Positions 22,806 through 34,296 of a DNA stretch of 64,000 bases are shown piece by piece (position 1 is the first letter of the stretch; each line of letters starts with the position of its first letter). The notes below the pieces were generated by a model. The model made no database searches. It saw nothing but the letters and a program-made list of their open reading frames with translations, and was not told where the DNA came from. A program made the position numbers and the translations under genes. The stretch is taken from positions 2,914,001 to 2,978,000 of the forward strand of contig JAEILZ010000007.1 in the NCBI GenBank assembly GCA_018873225.1, given 5' to 3'. Origin of the DNA: [Phialemoniopsis] sp. UDSM-2020 (taxonomy: Eukaryota; Ascomycota; Sordariomycetes; Thyridiales; Thyridiaceae).

Positions 22806-25800
22806 ATGCCTAAGGAAGTCGAGTCCTGCATGGAGGATAATAAGAGCACCCCTCTGGACCAGTCCTCCGCGATCCCCTCGGACGACGAGCAAGTTGCGGC
22901 CCCGCAAGTATGAACCCAAACGGAATCGCTTACAGTCCTGAACGGACGATAGACTGGCACAGTGTGCAATTTGCTGAATACGGCCAGGTTGAGACTCAGG
23001 ACTTTTCCAACATACAATACTTTCATCCTTCGGATGAGGAGGACGATGAGGAGCAAGGCGACGACGAAGGTGCGATTACACCCCCCTTTACTCATACAAG
23101 CTTTCACATACCAACTAATATACAGAGGATAAAGAGGGGAGCAATGGCGAGAAGAAGGAGAAGGGGAAGGGTGTGAAGCAGCACCAAATATCTCTGCAGA
23201 ATAAGAGAGCAGAGAAGGCGAATAAGAAGGCCGCCAAGAAGGCCGCAAAGGCTGCCAAGGCCGAAGAGGAGGCCGCTCCCGGCGAGCCAGAGGCCGACAC
23301 CCCACCCGAAGATGCCGATGCCGATGCTGAGACGACGAGTCCAGGTGGCAAGAAGAAAGGCAAAGGCAAGAAGAAGAACGCCAAAGGAAAGGGGAAGAAC
23401 GCCAAAAACGCCAAGGACGCCCCCAAAGAGCAGCCCAAAAAGACGGAGCCTGCCACAGAGGAGACGCCAGCCACAGAAGAGTCAAAAGAGGCCGCCCCAT
23501 CAGACGAGCCGGAGGCCGCAAAGGCCGAAGACACCCCGGAGGCACCGGCAACGGAGGCTGTTGCGGCCGCAGAAGTCCCCGAGAGCAAATCGGAGGAGGT
23601 CGCCGCCGAGGAGAAAGCCCCTGAAGAGCCCGCGGCCGACGAACCCCAGGAAACGCCGGAGAGTGAGCCAGTCGTGGAAGAAACACCGACTCCCGAGCAG
23701 CCCCCCGCGGAACCATCCGAAAATAAAGACGACGAACCGCCAGCCGAGCCCGAGCCCGCGCCCGCGCCCGCGCCACCCGCCGTAGCCGAGGAGAAGGCTC
23801 CTGAAGAAGCGGACTCAGAACCAGCCGAGAAGGCTTCGGAAGCTCCGGAGGAGGAGAAGACGACCGAGGCCCCTGAGCCAGCGGCCGAAGACAAGACTGC
23901 CGAAGCTCCCGAGGCTGAGGCTGAAGAGCCGGCACCCCCTGCGGCGGAGCCGGCAGACAACGACGCTGCGGCGGCCGACGATAAACCGGAGGAGGTCACC
24001 GAGGCCGCTGCTGATGACAAGCCCGCTGAAGTCGAGGCAGAAGCTGTCGCAGAAGCCACGGTTGGCGAGGCAGCGCCCGAGGCAGACGACAAGCCCGCAG
24101 AAGAGCCCGCCACCGATCCCGCCGAAAAAGCCGCAGAGCCCGAGGACAAGGCCGACGCCGCAGCGAACGAGGACGCCCCTGCAACAGAGGAGACCCCCGC
24201 ACCTGACGCAGCCGCTGCAGATGCGACGCCCGAAGCAGCACCTGCCGATGACGCTAAGCCGGCGGAGGAGGCACCCCCATCTGACCCACCCGCCGAAGCT
24301 GCTGCTCCGGCAGATCCTCCCCCGGCTGAGGAACAGGCAGCCGATGAACCCGTTGAGAAGCCAGCGGAGGAAGTTGCCGAGCCTGAGAATGTCGAGGCGC
24401 CTGCTGAGGACAAGAGTGAGCCCGAGCCCGCCGAGCCTGCAGATGCCCCGGAGCCACCAACTGCCGCTGAGAGTGAACCACCACCGGCCTCGGAAAGCGT
24501 TGAAGCCCCTCCAGAAACCCCCGCGGAGCCTGCAGAAAATGAGGAGCCCGAACCAGCTCCACCTGCTGATCCCGCCGAGACGGAGGCTAAGTCCGAGGAA
24601 GTAGCTGCCGAAGCAAAGGAGGAGGCGACCGCCGATGCCTCAAACGCTGTAGAAGAGGCAGCTCCAGAGAAACCTGAGGCAACTGAAGAGTCGGCCGCCG
24701 AGGCCCAACAAGAACCCCCGGCAGATCCCGAGTCGGCGCCAGCTGAGGAAGTGAAGCCCAGCGAGACAGCAACCGAAGCGGAGGGTGATAAAGATGCCGA
24801 CAAAGAGCAGGCCGCGGAGGCTGATACTGCCCCTCCAAGCGAACCCGCTGCAAAGGATGATACAGCACCTACGGAGGAGTCAACGCCACCTTCGGAGGAT
24901 GCTCCCCAGGCCGACCCTGCTACAGAAACCGCAGAAGCCTCTGAAAATCCTGCCGATGATCCTACTGTCGAATCTCCAGTTGCGCCAGCAGCCACGGACG
25001 AAGCAGGCCCTGATGCCCCTGCAGCTGAAGAAGGCGACAAGGACGCGGCTACCGCACCGGCTGACACCGCTGATGAACCTCAATCGCCAAACGCGGAGAA
25101 GCACGTGCACTTTGCAGAGGGTCATGAGGAGATCACCGACGCCGCCACGAGCGCAGAGGTCGCAACCCAACCCGAGCCCGAGGAGTCGGCCGCGCAGAAG
25201 GACGAGGCGAGCGAGGAGACGCCAGCTTCAGAGCCTGAAGCTCCTCCGGCAGAGATACCCGCGCCTGCGGAAGAGCCGGCCACGACCGAAGAAGCTGCCG
25301 CCGCCGAAGATGCTCAACCCAAGGACGACGCCGCTGATACTACTGAGGAGGCTGCTGCGAAACCTGAAGCGGCCGAATCGAAACCGGAGGAGGCAGCTGA
25401 GGCTGAGACAGATGTCAAAGAAGAGCCCGAGAAGGCTGATGAGCCCGCGGATGCAGAAACGAAGGACGAAGCTCCGCCTGCTGAAGCTGAAGAAGCTGCT
25501 GAAATCGAGGCCGCAGATTCGGCAAACGTACCAGATGCCGCCGGGGCCGCCGACGCGGACGGAGCAGAGACAGTCGAAGCCAAGGAGGCCGAGCCCGAGA
25601 AGCCTTCTGAGCCAGAGAAACCTGCCGAACTCGACACTCCTGCCGATCCCGAGCCTGAGAACCAGGAATCAGAACCAGCTGCCGATGCACCCGACGCTCC
25701 AAAGGAAGATGACAACCCGCCTGAAGAAGTGGTTAGCGCCGAGACCGCTGAGGTCGAAACAGCTGCGGAGCCGGCCGAAGAGGCACCTAAGCCGGAGGAG

Positions 25801-28800
25801 ACAAATGAAGAGACTCAGCCTGAGGAAGCGGAAGCCGCCGAGGCTAAGCCACTTGACGAAGCAACTCCAGCAGAAGATGACAAGACGGCAGACGAAAGTA
25901 AGACTGGAGAGGCAACATCGGCCGAAACTGACAACCCCGACCCCGCACCCACTGAGGACGCTGAACCCGCCGTGGAGAGCACACCGGCAGAGGAACCCAA
26001 GCCAGCCGACGAGACACCTGCTGACGATACACCAGCAGAAGAGAGCAAACCGGCCGACGAAGCCGAGGCTGCTCAACCAGCCGAGGAGGATAAGGCGTCT
26101 GAAGATATACCCGAAGAACCAGCAGTGACTGAAGAAGTTAAAGCTGCCGAAGACGACAAGCCAGCCGAGGATGACAAGCCCGAGGACCCTGCTCCGGCCG
26201 AAGAGCCCCCAGTTGCCGACGAAAGCGGACCAGCTGCGGCTGACATCGAAGAAAGTGAGTCCAAAGATGCACCAACTGAAGAAAGTCATACCGAGGCAGC
26301 CCCAGCCGGTGACGAAGCACCGGCCCCAGCTGCGCCTCAGCAAGAAGACGCCTCCAAGGAAGAAACCGCTGGGGAGGCAGCGGTCGAGGAGCCGCCAAAG
26401 CCAGACGCAGTTGAAGAAGTTGCGGAGGCGGCCCAGGAAGCAGTCGTCGCCGAGGACTCGAAAGAGGAGGCTGAGAACGCTGAAGACGCTGCACCAGCTG
26501 AGGAAGCGGCGCCTACCGAAGAAGCTGCGCCAGTGGAAGCGGCTGCGCCGACCGAGGAAGCTGTCCCGGCCGAAGAAGCGCCGCCGGCTGAAGATACTGC
26601 GCCGGTCGGAGAAGCCGTGCCGGCCGCTGACGCGGCGTCTGCTGAAGAGGTTGTGCCGTCCGAAGCAGCGGCGCCAGCTGAAGAAGCTGCGCCCACGGAC
26701 GAGGCTTTGCCGACCGACGAAGCAGTTCCTGCTGACGAGGCTCTGCCAGCGGAAGCTGCTGCTGCTGCTGAGGAAGCCGTGCCGGCCGAAGAAGCGGCAC
26801 CTGCTGAAGAAGCCGCGCCAGCGGAGGCGACAACTACCGATGAAGAGAAGCCAGCACCCGAGGGGCCGCCCGCTGAAGAAGAGAAGCCAGCGACAGTCGA
26901 CGAGACACCTGTTGAAGAAGCAAAGCCTGCAGAAGAGGAGACGGCAGTGGTCGAGGAGGCCCCGCCGGCGGTCGAAGAAACTCCAGCTGCAGATGCTAAC
27001 GAAACAGCGCCAGAAGCAGACGAAGCCAAGGAAGAGCCGCCAGCGGCCGACGAACCCCCGGCCGAAGAGACAGCTCCCGCCGAGACAGCCGAACAACCCA
27101 CCAAGGAGGAGCCGGAAGCCGAGGCGGAGCCGGCCGCTGAAGACAATGCGCCTGCTGAGGAACCTGCGGCCGATCCCGCACCCGCCGAGCCTGAAGGCAC
27201 CACGGCTGAAGAGCAGCTTGATGCCGCAGTGGCTGCCGTCGCTGCTGCACCCGCGGAGGACGCCCCGGCCGAGCCCGAAAAGGTTGAAGAGCCAGCTGCT
27301 GCAGGTGACGCCGACGCCGACGCTGACGCCAAAGAGGACGCCGCTGAGGCACCGCCTGCTGATGAACCCGCTGTCGACGAACCGGAACCGGAACCGGAGG
27401 CACCCAAAGAGCCAGCGCCGGAACCAGAGCCAGCCAAAGAACCGCAGCCGGAGCCGGAGCCAGCCGCCGAAGAACCAGCTCCAGCACCCGAAGAACCAGC
27501 TGTTGAACAGCCAGCGCCCGCGGACCCGGCTCCGGATGCCCCAGTTGAAGCACCAACGGCCGAAGAGCCAGCCGAAGAGGCCAAGGCCCCCGAGGAAGAC
27601 AAAGCTGCACCGCCCGAGGAAGAGGAAGCCAAGGACACTATCGGACCAATCCCGAGTGAGCCCAAGGTTATTGAGAGAGAGAAGCGCAGTAAAGGTGAGG
27701 TATTTCCAGCGTTGCTTGAGAGCCCAGTTGTGGAGGGAGGGGACGAGTCGGGTACATCACATCCTATGGAGGCGAGTCTGCCTGAAGAGCCAGAGTCCGT
27801 ATTTGTGCCTTCCACGAACGAGGTTTCGAAAGCACAAACGGATAATGAGGAAAAGCCGTTTCTCGAGCCGGAGGCACCTGTACCGCCGCCTGAAGAAGCA
27901 GAGCCAGTTACACCAAGATCCGCGCCGGTAGATACAGAGCCTGAGCCACCAACATCAGCGCCGGCCGAAGCGGAGCCAGAGCCACCAACATCAGCGCCGG
28001 CCGAAGCGGAGCCAGAGCCACCAACGCCAGTGCCGGCAGAGCCAGAGCCAGAGCCACCAACATCAGCGCCGGCCGAAGCAGAGCCAGAGGCATCAGTGCC
28101 AGCACCGACAGAGCCAGAGCTGGAGCTGGAGCCAGAATTACTGGCTGAGCCAAAGCTAGAATCAGAGACAGCAACAGAAACGCAAGTCTTGTCCGAAATT
28201 ACCGGGCCACCACCCGAGACAGCTTCAGAGTCGATTCACGATGCTCTGGATATCCAGGACATCGACATTGATGCTGCTGAGCCTGCTTCCGACGACCCGA
28301 GCGAGCAAGATGACTTTGTCATGGTTGAGAAAGATCCAGGCTTCGATGAAGAACCTTCCCAGACCGTTGAGCAATCACCAGCTGCCTTGGGAGAGTCTCC
28401 TATCGAGATTGAGCCCGAAGCCCTCCCGGTGGTCGAAGAGATCCGAAAAAGCGTGGACGCTCACGACGAACCGGCCCCAGCTGAGATTGACAAAGAGTCG
28501 GCCGAGTTTCATCAAGACACCGAAGTGGCAAAAGCAAATCCGATATCCGAAGACCTTCCAGCTCACGACCTACCTGCCGACAATACTGATCTAGACAAGA
28601 GTGTCGAAGTTGAGAAGGACATCGAAGCCACTGAGAACATCCCAGCTGTTACGGACTTCTTAGTCGCTGAGAGTCCAGTTGTTAAGACTATTGAGGCTTG
28701 CAAGGATGTCCCAGATGTTCAGGACAGCCCGATCGCCGTGGAGGCCTCGGCCGCCGAGGACGCTCAGGTTGATGGCAACTTGGTCAACGATTCTGAGGCC

Positions 28801-31398
28801 GCTCGGAACGCTTTGGTTGACGGGAATGCCCTTGCTGTCAGCAATTCTCCAGATGACAGTGATGAGCCTGTTCTTGTCGTCGAAAACACCGACGTCGAGA
28901 ACAATGGCGGGGCTATCTCCATCAAGGGTGCTCTAGTTGACGATGACGTGAAAGTGCTCGCTGTCAAGGACGCTTCTGCTGGTCATGACATTCAGGCATC
29001 TGCAGAAGGCCAAATCGCGAAAGATGCTCATGACGACAAAGAAACCCTGGCTCCTGTCGACATCCACGATGCAGAGGAAACCCTGGCAACTCAAGGGATG
29101 TTGGTAGAGGAGGCTGCTGAGGCTGTTGAGGAAATTTGCATTGCTGCCGAGGAGCCCCAACCCAGCGAGGAGAGTTATATCGCCGAAGCTGTCCTTGAGG
29201 GAGATGCCATAGTCCCGAAAATCGTCTCAATCGACAATGAATCACCCGATCTACAAGATTCGGACAACGACAACGATGCCATCAAAGTCACGGAGAAGCA
29301 GGATTTGCACGAGGACACAGAGATTGAAAATGTACTCGACTCAATTACTGTCAACGCGCAGGCAGACCGTTCACACGAAACGGCTTCAGATGCTCAGTCA
29401 AAGCAAGATGCCCCAGCACCTCAACCGGCCGAAGACCCCGCGATTGACGAACAAGTCGTCGAAGGTGTCTCTGCCGAGCCGCCTGTGCTCAGCATCCCGG
29501 ATAAATCACCGCTACGTCAACTATCGGTCAATGCGCTCGTCCGCGCGGCGGCAGACATGAGTCCGATTGACTTAGAAGCTTCTCCTTCCGACATTCATCC
29601 CGAACAAGCCAAAGATGTGTCGGCGAAGTCAGATAATGCAAGCTCTGAGAGCGTTGATACTAGGAAGCAGAATGCAATGAGCGCACTCTCAGAAGAAACC
29701 TCTGGGCAGCAGCCGGATTACATTTCTGCTAATACTGCTGCTCAAGAAAGGGCGCTTCCAGTATCAAGCGAGACAACACCTCAACAGCCGGCAACAGAAA
29801 TACCTCTGCCCGAGGCTTCTACTGTCGACATGACTGGTATTCCTCGGCAGATACCTCCCAGGCGTGACGAGAACTCTAAAGCTCCTTCTACAGTTCAGTT
29901 CGTGCGACCAGAGCTCAGTCGAGAGCTTCTGAGAGCGCCAACACCAGCCGTTGTTGTACCTGACCTGGAAGACAAGGCTGCGAAGCAACTGGGTCGGGCC
30001 AAGAGCCTAAGGCGGCAGCGCAAGCAGTCTATTGCACGGGCCGAAGAGCTCGTTGCTGCTGCGGTCGTCATCTATGCAGCGGCAGAAGCACTCAGCCCTC
30101 CCGCAAGCCCTCCCTTGGGGAGCACTCGCCTCCATAGTGATGTGTTGGAAGATGCCTTACTTACACTGGATGTGGAACATGGGCCTGTGGCCGGAGCGGA
30201 GGCAGATGGGAGCCGGGACATGGGCGAGGAAGAGAGAGCACTTCGAAATTCGGTTGCTGACCTCTTCATAGACGACAAATCACGCCGGAGCTCACGTTCC
30301 GAGGACCACAAGTCTTCAGGATCGCCTCGCAGCGGACACCGCTCATCCCACCGCTCTTCTCACCGGTCAAGTCGTGACCGAGAGAGCGGCAGAGACGGCA
30401 CCAAAGACTCGGACAGGCATCGGCATCGGGACCATGGTCATCACAGACATCGGGCAGACAGCGAGCGCTCGGCTCGATCAGGTTCTGAACATTCTGCCCC
30501 GCAAACCCCTAGACGGCAAGACAGCGGATTCTCAGCTCACAGTACACGTACCAGCGACTCTCCCAAAAAGGTCCGAACGCCCGAAGAGCAGGAGGCACAC
30601 GACAAGCGCAAGGCCGAGCGACGGGCTGCTCGAGAGAAAGAGAAGGAACTTGAACGCGAACGGGAACGCGACGGGGGCAAGGACAGGGACCGGGAGCGAG
30701 ATCGAGAACGCGACCGCGATCGGGACCGTGATCGCGAACGCCGACGGGACCGAGAACGCGGGACCTCTACCCGCGAGCCGTCGACCAAAGATTCCGAGCC
30801 GCCGTCGAGCGACAAAGCCCGGGAGCGCAGGGCATCGCGACGCCACAGCCACAGCTCGCGGTCGGAGCGGCCGACGACCAAGGACGCGTCGCCGGCGCCG
30901 AGCAAGAAGTTCTTTGACATAAAGAACGGCGAGAGCGTGATCCAGCCAAACTTTGCACTACGAGACGGTAACACCCCTAATGCAGCAGCTGCGACCCCAT
31001 CGTCGGCAGCAGCGGCAAACACCAAAGACACGCCCCCCGCTGCTGCGCCAAGAAGCTCTTCTGACAAGCCTGAACCACTGAAGCGATCAAGCACCACCCG
31101 CTCACGATTTGGATCGAGCAGAAGGTCCGAGGACGCGGCCGGGACGGGGAGGACCTCGAGGACGAGGCTGCACAAAGCGAAGGGGGAGGAAGCGTCTGGC
31201 CCGGCGGAGAAGAACCGCGAGGACGGAGCTGCGAACGGCGGTGGTGCTACTCTGTCGAGCAACTCGGCTGAGGAGCGCGAGAGGGCGGAGAAGCACCGGC
31301 GAGACCGCAGGGAGAAGCGCGACCGGGCCAAGACGGTCGACCTCAAGGACGACAAGAAGGGGATCCGGGCGGCGTTTAAGCGGTTCTTTACGTCGTGA
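22806..31398 (+). CDS. giant acidic Ala/Pro/Glu-rich low-complexity protein with Arg-rich tail
   Basis: The 8.27-kb terminal exon (23126-31398) is preceded in phase by 22988-23069 and 22806-22907, giving 2,818 aa; an alternative single first exon 22910-23069 would give 2,810 aa. Layout: acidic start; Lys/Ala-rich block about residues 75-150; then about 1,500 residues of degenerate Ala-Glu-Glu/Pro repeats with acidic Asp and few hydrophobics; a 12-residue tandem repeat at 1666-1725; a less repetitive acidic, Val/Ile-containing region to about 2250; a Ser/His/Arg part; an alternating Arg/Asp/Glu block near 2565-2610; and a basic C-terminus IRAAFKRFFTS. A KHVHF motif at 720-724 fits the PP1-docking RVxF consensus. 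No enzymatic domain is seen. The architecture suggests a disordered scaffold; the RS/RE tail suggests nuclear or RNA-linked contacts and the final basic/aromatic helix membrane contact (both inference). Long open frames on other frames and strands are by-products of its GCN/CCN/GAR codons. Confidence 0.7.
27937..28116 (+). repeat. 36-nt tandem repeat (five 12-residue units)
   Basis: Five consecutive 36-nt units inside the giant gene encode variants of EPEPPTSAPAEA; units 1, 2 and 4 encode the same 12 residues and differ by few or no bases, units 3 and 5 are diverged. The unit is a multiple of three, so copy-number changes keep the frame. Confidence 0.8.
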
Positions 31399-31503
31399 TG
31401 GGATCTACGAGGGATGTAGGACATGAGCGGATGGATGGATGAACTTATGATAAGGATGATGATATGACGAGATTATTGTACAGGTCATGTTCGCGATTTG
31501 AAG

Positions 31504-31735
31504 CCTATTTCTTTTTCTTTTTCGGCCTTTTTGTTTTCGTTTTCTTCCTCCTAATTTCTCTTTCTTTTTTTTCTTTTTAAAAAGAGAAAACAAACCTTTC
31601 CCCCTTTTCATCTTCCCCCTTTTTCTTCTTTTTTCTTTTCTTCTCTCTTTTTTCTTTGGTCATCTTGTTCTTCTTTGTCTTTTCTTTCGACTTCTTCTAC
31701 ATTGTGTGTTTTTTTCTTCTCATTTTTTGAATCCT
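31504..31735 (+). repeat. pyrimidine-rich low-complexity tract
   Basis: About 230 bases of almost pure T/C on the plus strand, beginning just over 100 bases after the giant gene's stop codon. A single purine island near 31577-31591 creates the palindrome TCTTTTTAAAAAGA. It probably lies in the 3' UTR or just beyond it. Confidence 0.7.
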
Positions 31736-34296
31736 TAGAGAATCACGTTCTTTGGTTATATTCACAAGTCCTCATGTACGAATACTTGTCAGTCATTATC
31801 TGGTCATAGAAATCTAGAGATCTTGGATTTCCTCGCAAATGCATCTGGGCACATCTCACACCCGGCAACGTGGCTCAGGACAGGAATGCACTTGTGACTT
31901 ACACGGCAATCGCTGAGGGGATATGCGAAAGTTTAAAAACTCGCTCTCGCACCGAGACATGAACCTCGACTCGAGATACAGTAGGTGATGAGCTAGAGGA
32001 CCAAGGCGCTAAGAAGTCGAGGCATCGGCGCCAGCGATTTTAGCTTGGAGGGTCCACGAGTCCACTCCCAATGTTCCCTCTCCCGCTGTCATCGCGAGAT
32101 TCAGGGTGGGCTCTTGGGCTCTTATCGGCCGAGACCAGTGACGTAGTGAAGTGCCCCCCCCGTAAAACTTGGTGTGTGAGCAGTCTAAAGTGTGCGTGAA
32201 CAACTCCCTGGCTGGTGTGTGGGCGACTAAGGTACGATGTAGCAAGCAAGCAACACACCAAGGAAGTAGACAGATTTCCCATGCTGTTGACCCAAAGAGC
32301 TGGCCTTTTCCTTGCCTTGTCTGAGATTGTTTCTATATTCAGCGCAGACCACGGCGCCGGCTCAGCCCTGATTGTGGTTGATTACGATCCTTTATGCGAC
32401 ACGTCCACGCGGAGCCTGCGCCCCAATCAGGGGCGCCAGCAATGCGTACCTGGATCACCGAGGCACAAGAGAGCGGTGATTGCTTTTACGGGTGATCATC
32501 CTGTTTCGTGATGGGCCAACCAAGACTCGTGCCAGTTGGGCAGCAAAGGTGGCTGACCTGACCAGCTTTTTGTTGGTCTTGGTCATTCCACCTGAAACAG
32601 GCCATTCGGTGCCTTCTCTATTGCTACACTTTAGACGTTACAAGCCCGGCTGTTAGGCTAGGGGTTTTTAGTATGGAAGCCGTTGTGTTGTTTTCCCAGT
32701 CGGGTAATGGTCAGCCAATCTTGGGAAGCTAAGCAGTCCGGCAGTGCTGGCGATCCTCCGTGGCCGCCTGACCAGTTCTAGCGTGTGTGTATGTATGTCT
32801 CCGAGCGCGTGCTGTGCCTGGGAGGAACAGGAAAGGGAGGGAGGGATAGAGAGGGGTTTGTTAAACAGCGTTGAGAGATTGAGGTGGTATCGTCACATCC
32901 AGATGCGTCGAGATAGCATGCAGATGGGAAAAAGCACCGAACCCGAACCACCAGAAAAAGAAGCAGGTGACCGACAAGTTGATTGACACCTTTTGAGATT
33001 CGGCGGGAGGGTCGTGGAGCCATGGCCGAATCCGCGCATGAATCTCCAGGGGTCTGGTCTGGTCTCTCTCTTGTCTTTTCAGCTTTCGGGGCGTGACGAG
33101 GAGCAAGTGGAGGCACCAGAATAGGATCAGGGTCGTCGTGGTCGTGGCCTGCCAGAGTGCGTGGATGCGGGTTCCCCTCTTTTTTGCCTCCAAAAACACG
33201 CGCGCAGAAACCGTCGTCATAACCCTGTAGATCACGATTACTCTAGGCTTTCTTTCCTCGTCTCTGTGTCTCTCTCTCCCTGCCCACTGCCACCACCTCA
33301 TTCACACTCACGCATTTTCCTGCTGTGCCAACTTCCCACACTTTTCAGAAAGACACCACACACCAAGACCGACCGTTGGACGATCGCATACCAGACACAC
33401 ACACAACTGCTTCGTACCTCCCTCCCTCCACCCCAATAAACGGCTCCTCTTCCCCTCTCCGGGCTAGATCTGTCACATTCCTGACCCTCCAAACTACCGG
33501 TTTCCACGAGCACTCCCGCCTTGTCTACTCTTCCATTTTGCAGGCGCATATTTCTTGCACGAAGACCCAGCGACCGTCTTTTCTTCTGCATCCGAGACAC
33601 GGCCATCACAAGACTATTGTTGAGCCTAGACAAGCACACGCCCAAAGCCAAGCTCCTTTGTCCCGTTGCTGCTGGTAACTCTTCCCCTCGACGAGACATC
33701 CACACCACATCCCGAGACACATCTCACTCTCCCCAAACGACAAAGCTCTCAGCTGTACATAACTCACTTACTATCGACGGCCTTCCTTCGCACACCTTGC
33801 CCATCTCCAATATACCCAATAACTATCAACTGCTTTCTTGAAAGCGGGGATTGGTATTAGCCGTCCTCGAAAGCTACTACGCATACTAGTGTTCGCTTGG
33901 TTGCACCACTGCGCGCAGCTGATCAACACAGGTAAGAGCTTTCCTTTCCATTGCTCGTGCTCTGTTCGGCACGATCCCCGACCTTGTATCAAGCAAAGTC
34001 ACCGGTAGCAAGATTCCCACCTCTCCCGGGAGACTGCCTCGCCCCCTATCATGATACCTATCCGTTCCTGACTGGTACTCCTGTACACACGGCACCCCCT
34101 CATCGCCTTCACCAAGCCGAGCTACGCCCTCCCCATGAGCAATCCATTTGTGGAAACCACGAACAATCAAGTAGCTGACTTACCTTACCGCCAGGCGAAC
34201 ACGATAGCCAAGTCCAGGTCGTCGCTTGGCTGGTCTTCCGTTGCCAGATAGCACCACCACAAGCACAAATCTAGACCACCGTCACACACAGCACCA
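31736..34296. promoter_or_regulatory. intergenic region and probable long 5' leader
   Basis: 2.56 kb without a supported gene. The final kilobase before 34297 is strongly pyrimidine/CA-rich with no long ORF in frame, typical of a fungal promoter plus leader, and contains a candidate UTR intron (separate entry). Near 31925-32020 the minus strand has weak tRNA-like text that I did not accept as a tRNA. Confidence 0.35.
33932..34194 (+). other. candidate 5' UTR intron
   Basis: A GTAAGA donor follows AACACAG, and a GCTGACT branch precedes a CCAG acceptor 263 nt later, about 100 bases before the start codon at 34297. No coding frame crosses it, so support is from splice signals only. Confidence 0.4.

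Noticed and set aside
23115..25067. 650-codon open frame on the minus strand (and similar long frames at 24785-26128, 25669-27096, 26171-27931 and 26337-27815)
   Set aside because: These mirror the giant plus-strand gene. Its GCN, CCN, GAR and ACN codons rarely create stops in other frames, and the translations are Ser/Gly/Ala or Arg/Pro/Gln monotony without domains or starts.
31925..32020. tRNA-like text on the minus strand (TAGCTCA, GGTTCATGTC, then a T run)
   Set aside because: Weak A-box and B-box resemblance and a T5 terminator, but the spacing is about 12 nt too short, the T-arm stem has mismatches and the acceptor stem pairs over five bases only. At best a degenerate tRNA-derived relic.
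32720..32770. 5S rRNA-like string GGGAAGCTAAGCAG
   Set aside because: It resembles one conserved animal 5S segment but the neighbouring 5S helices and control elements are missing.
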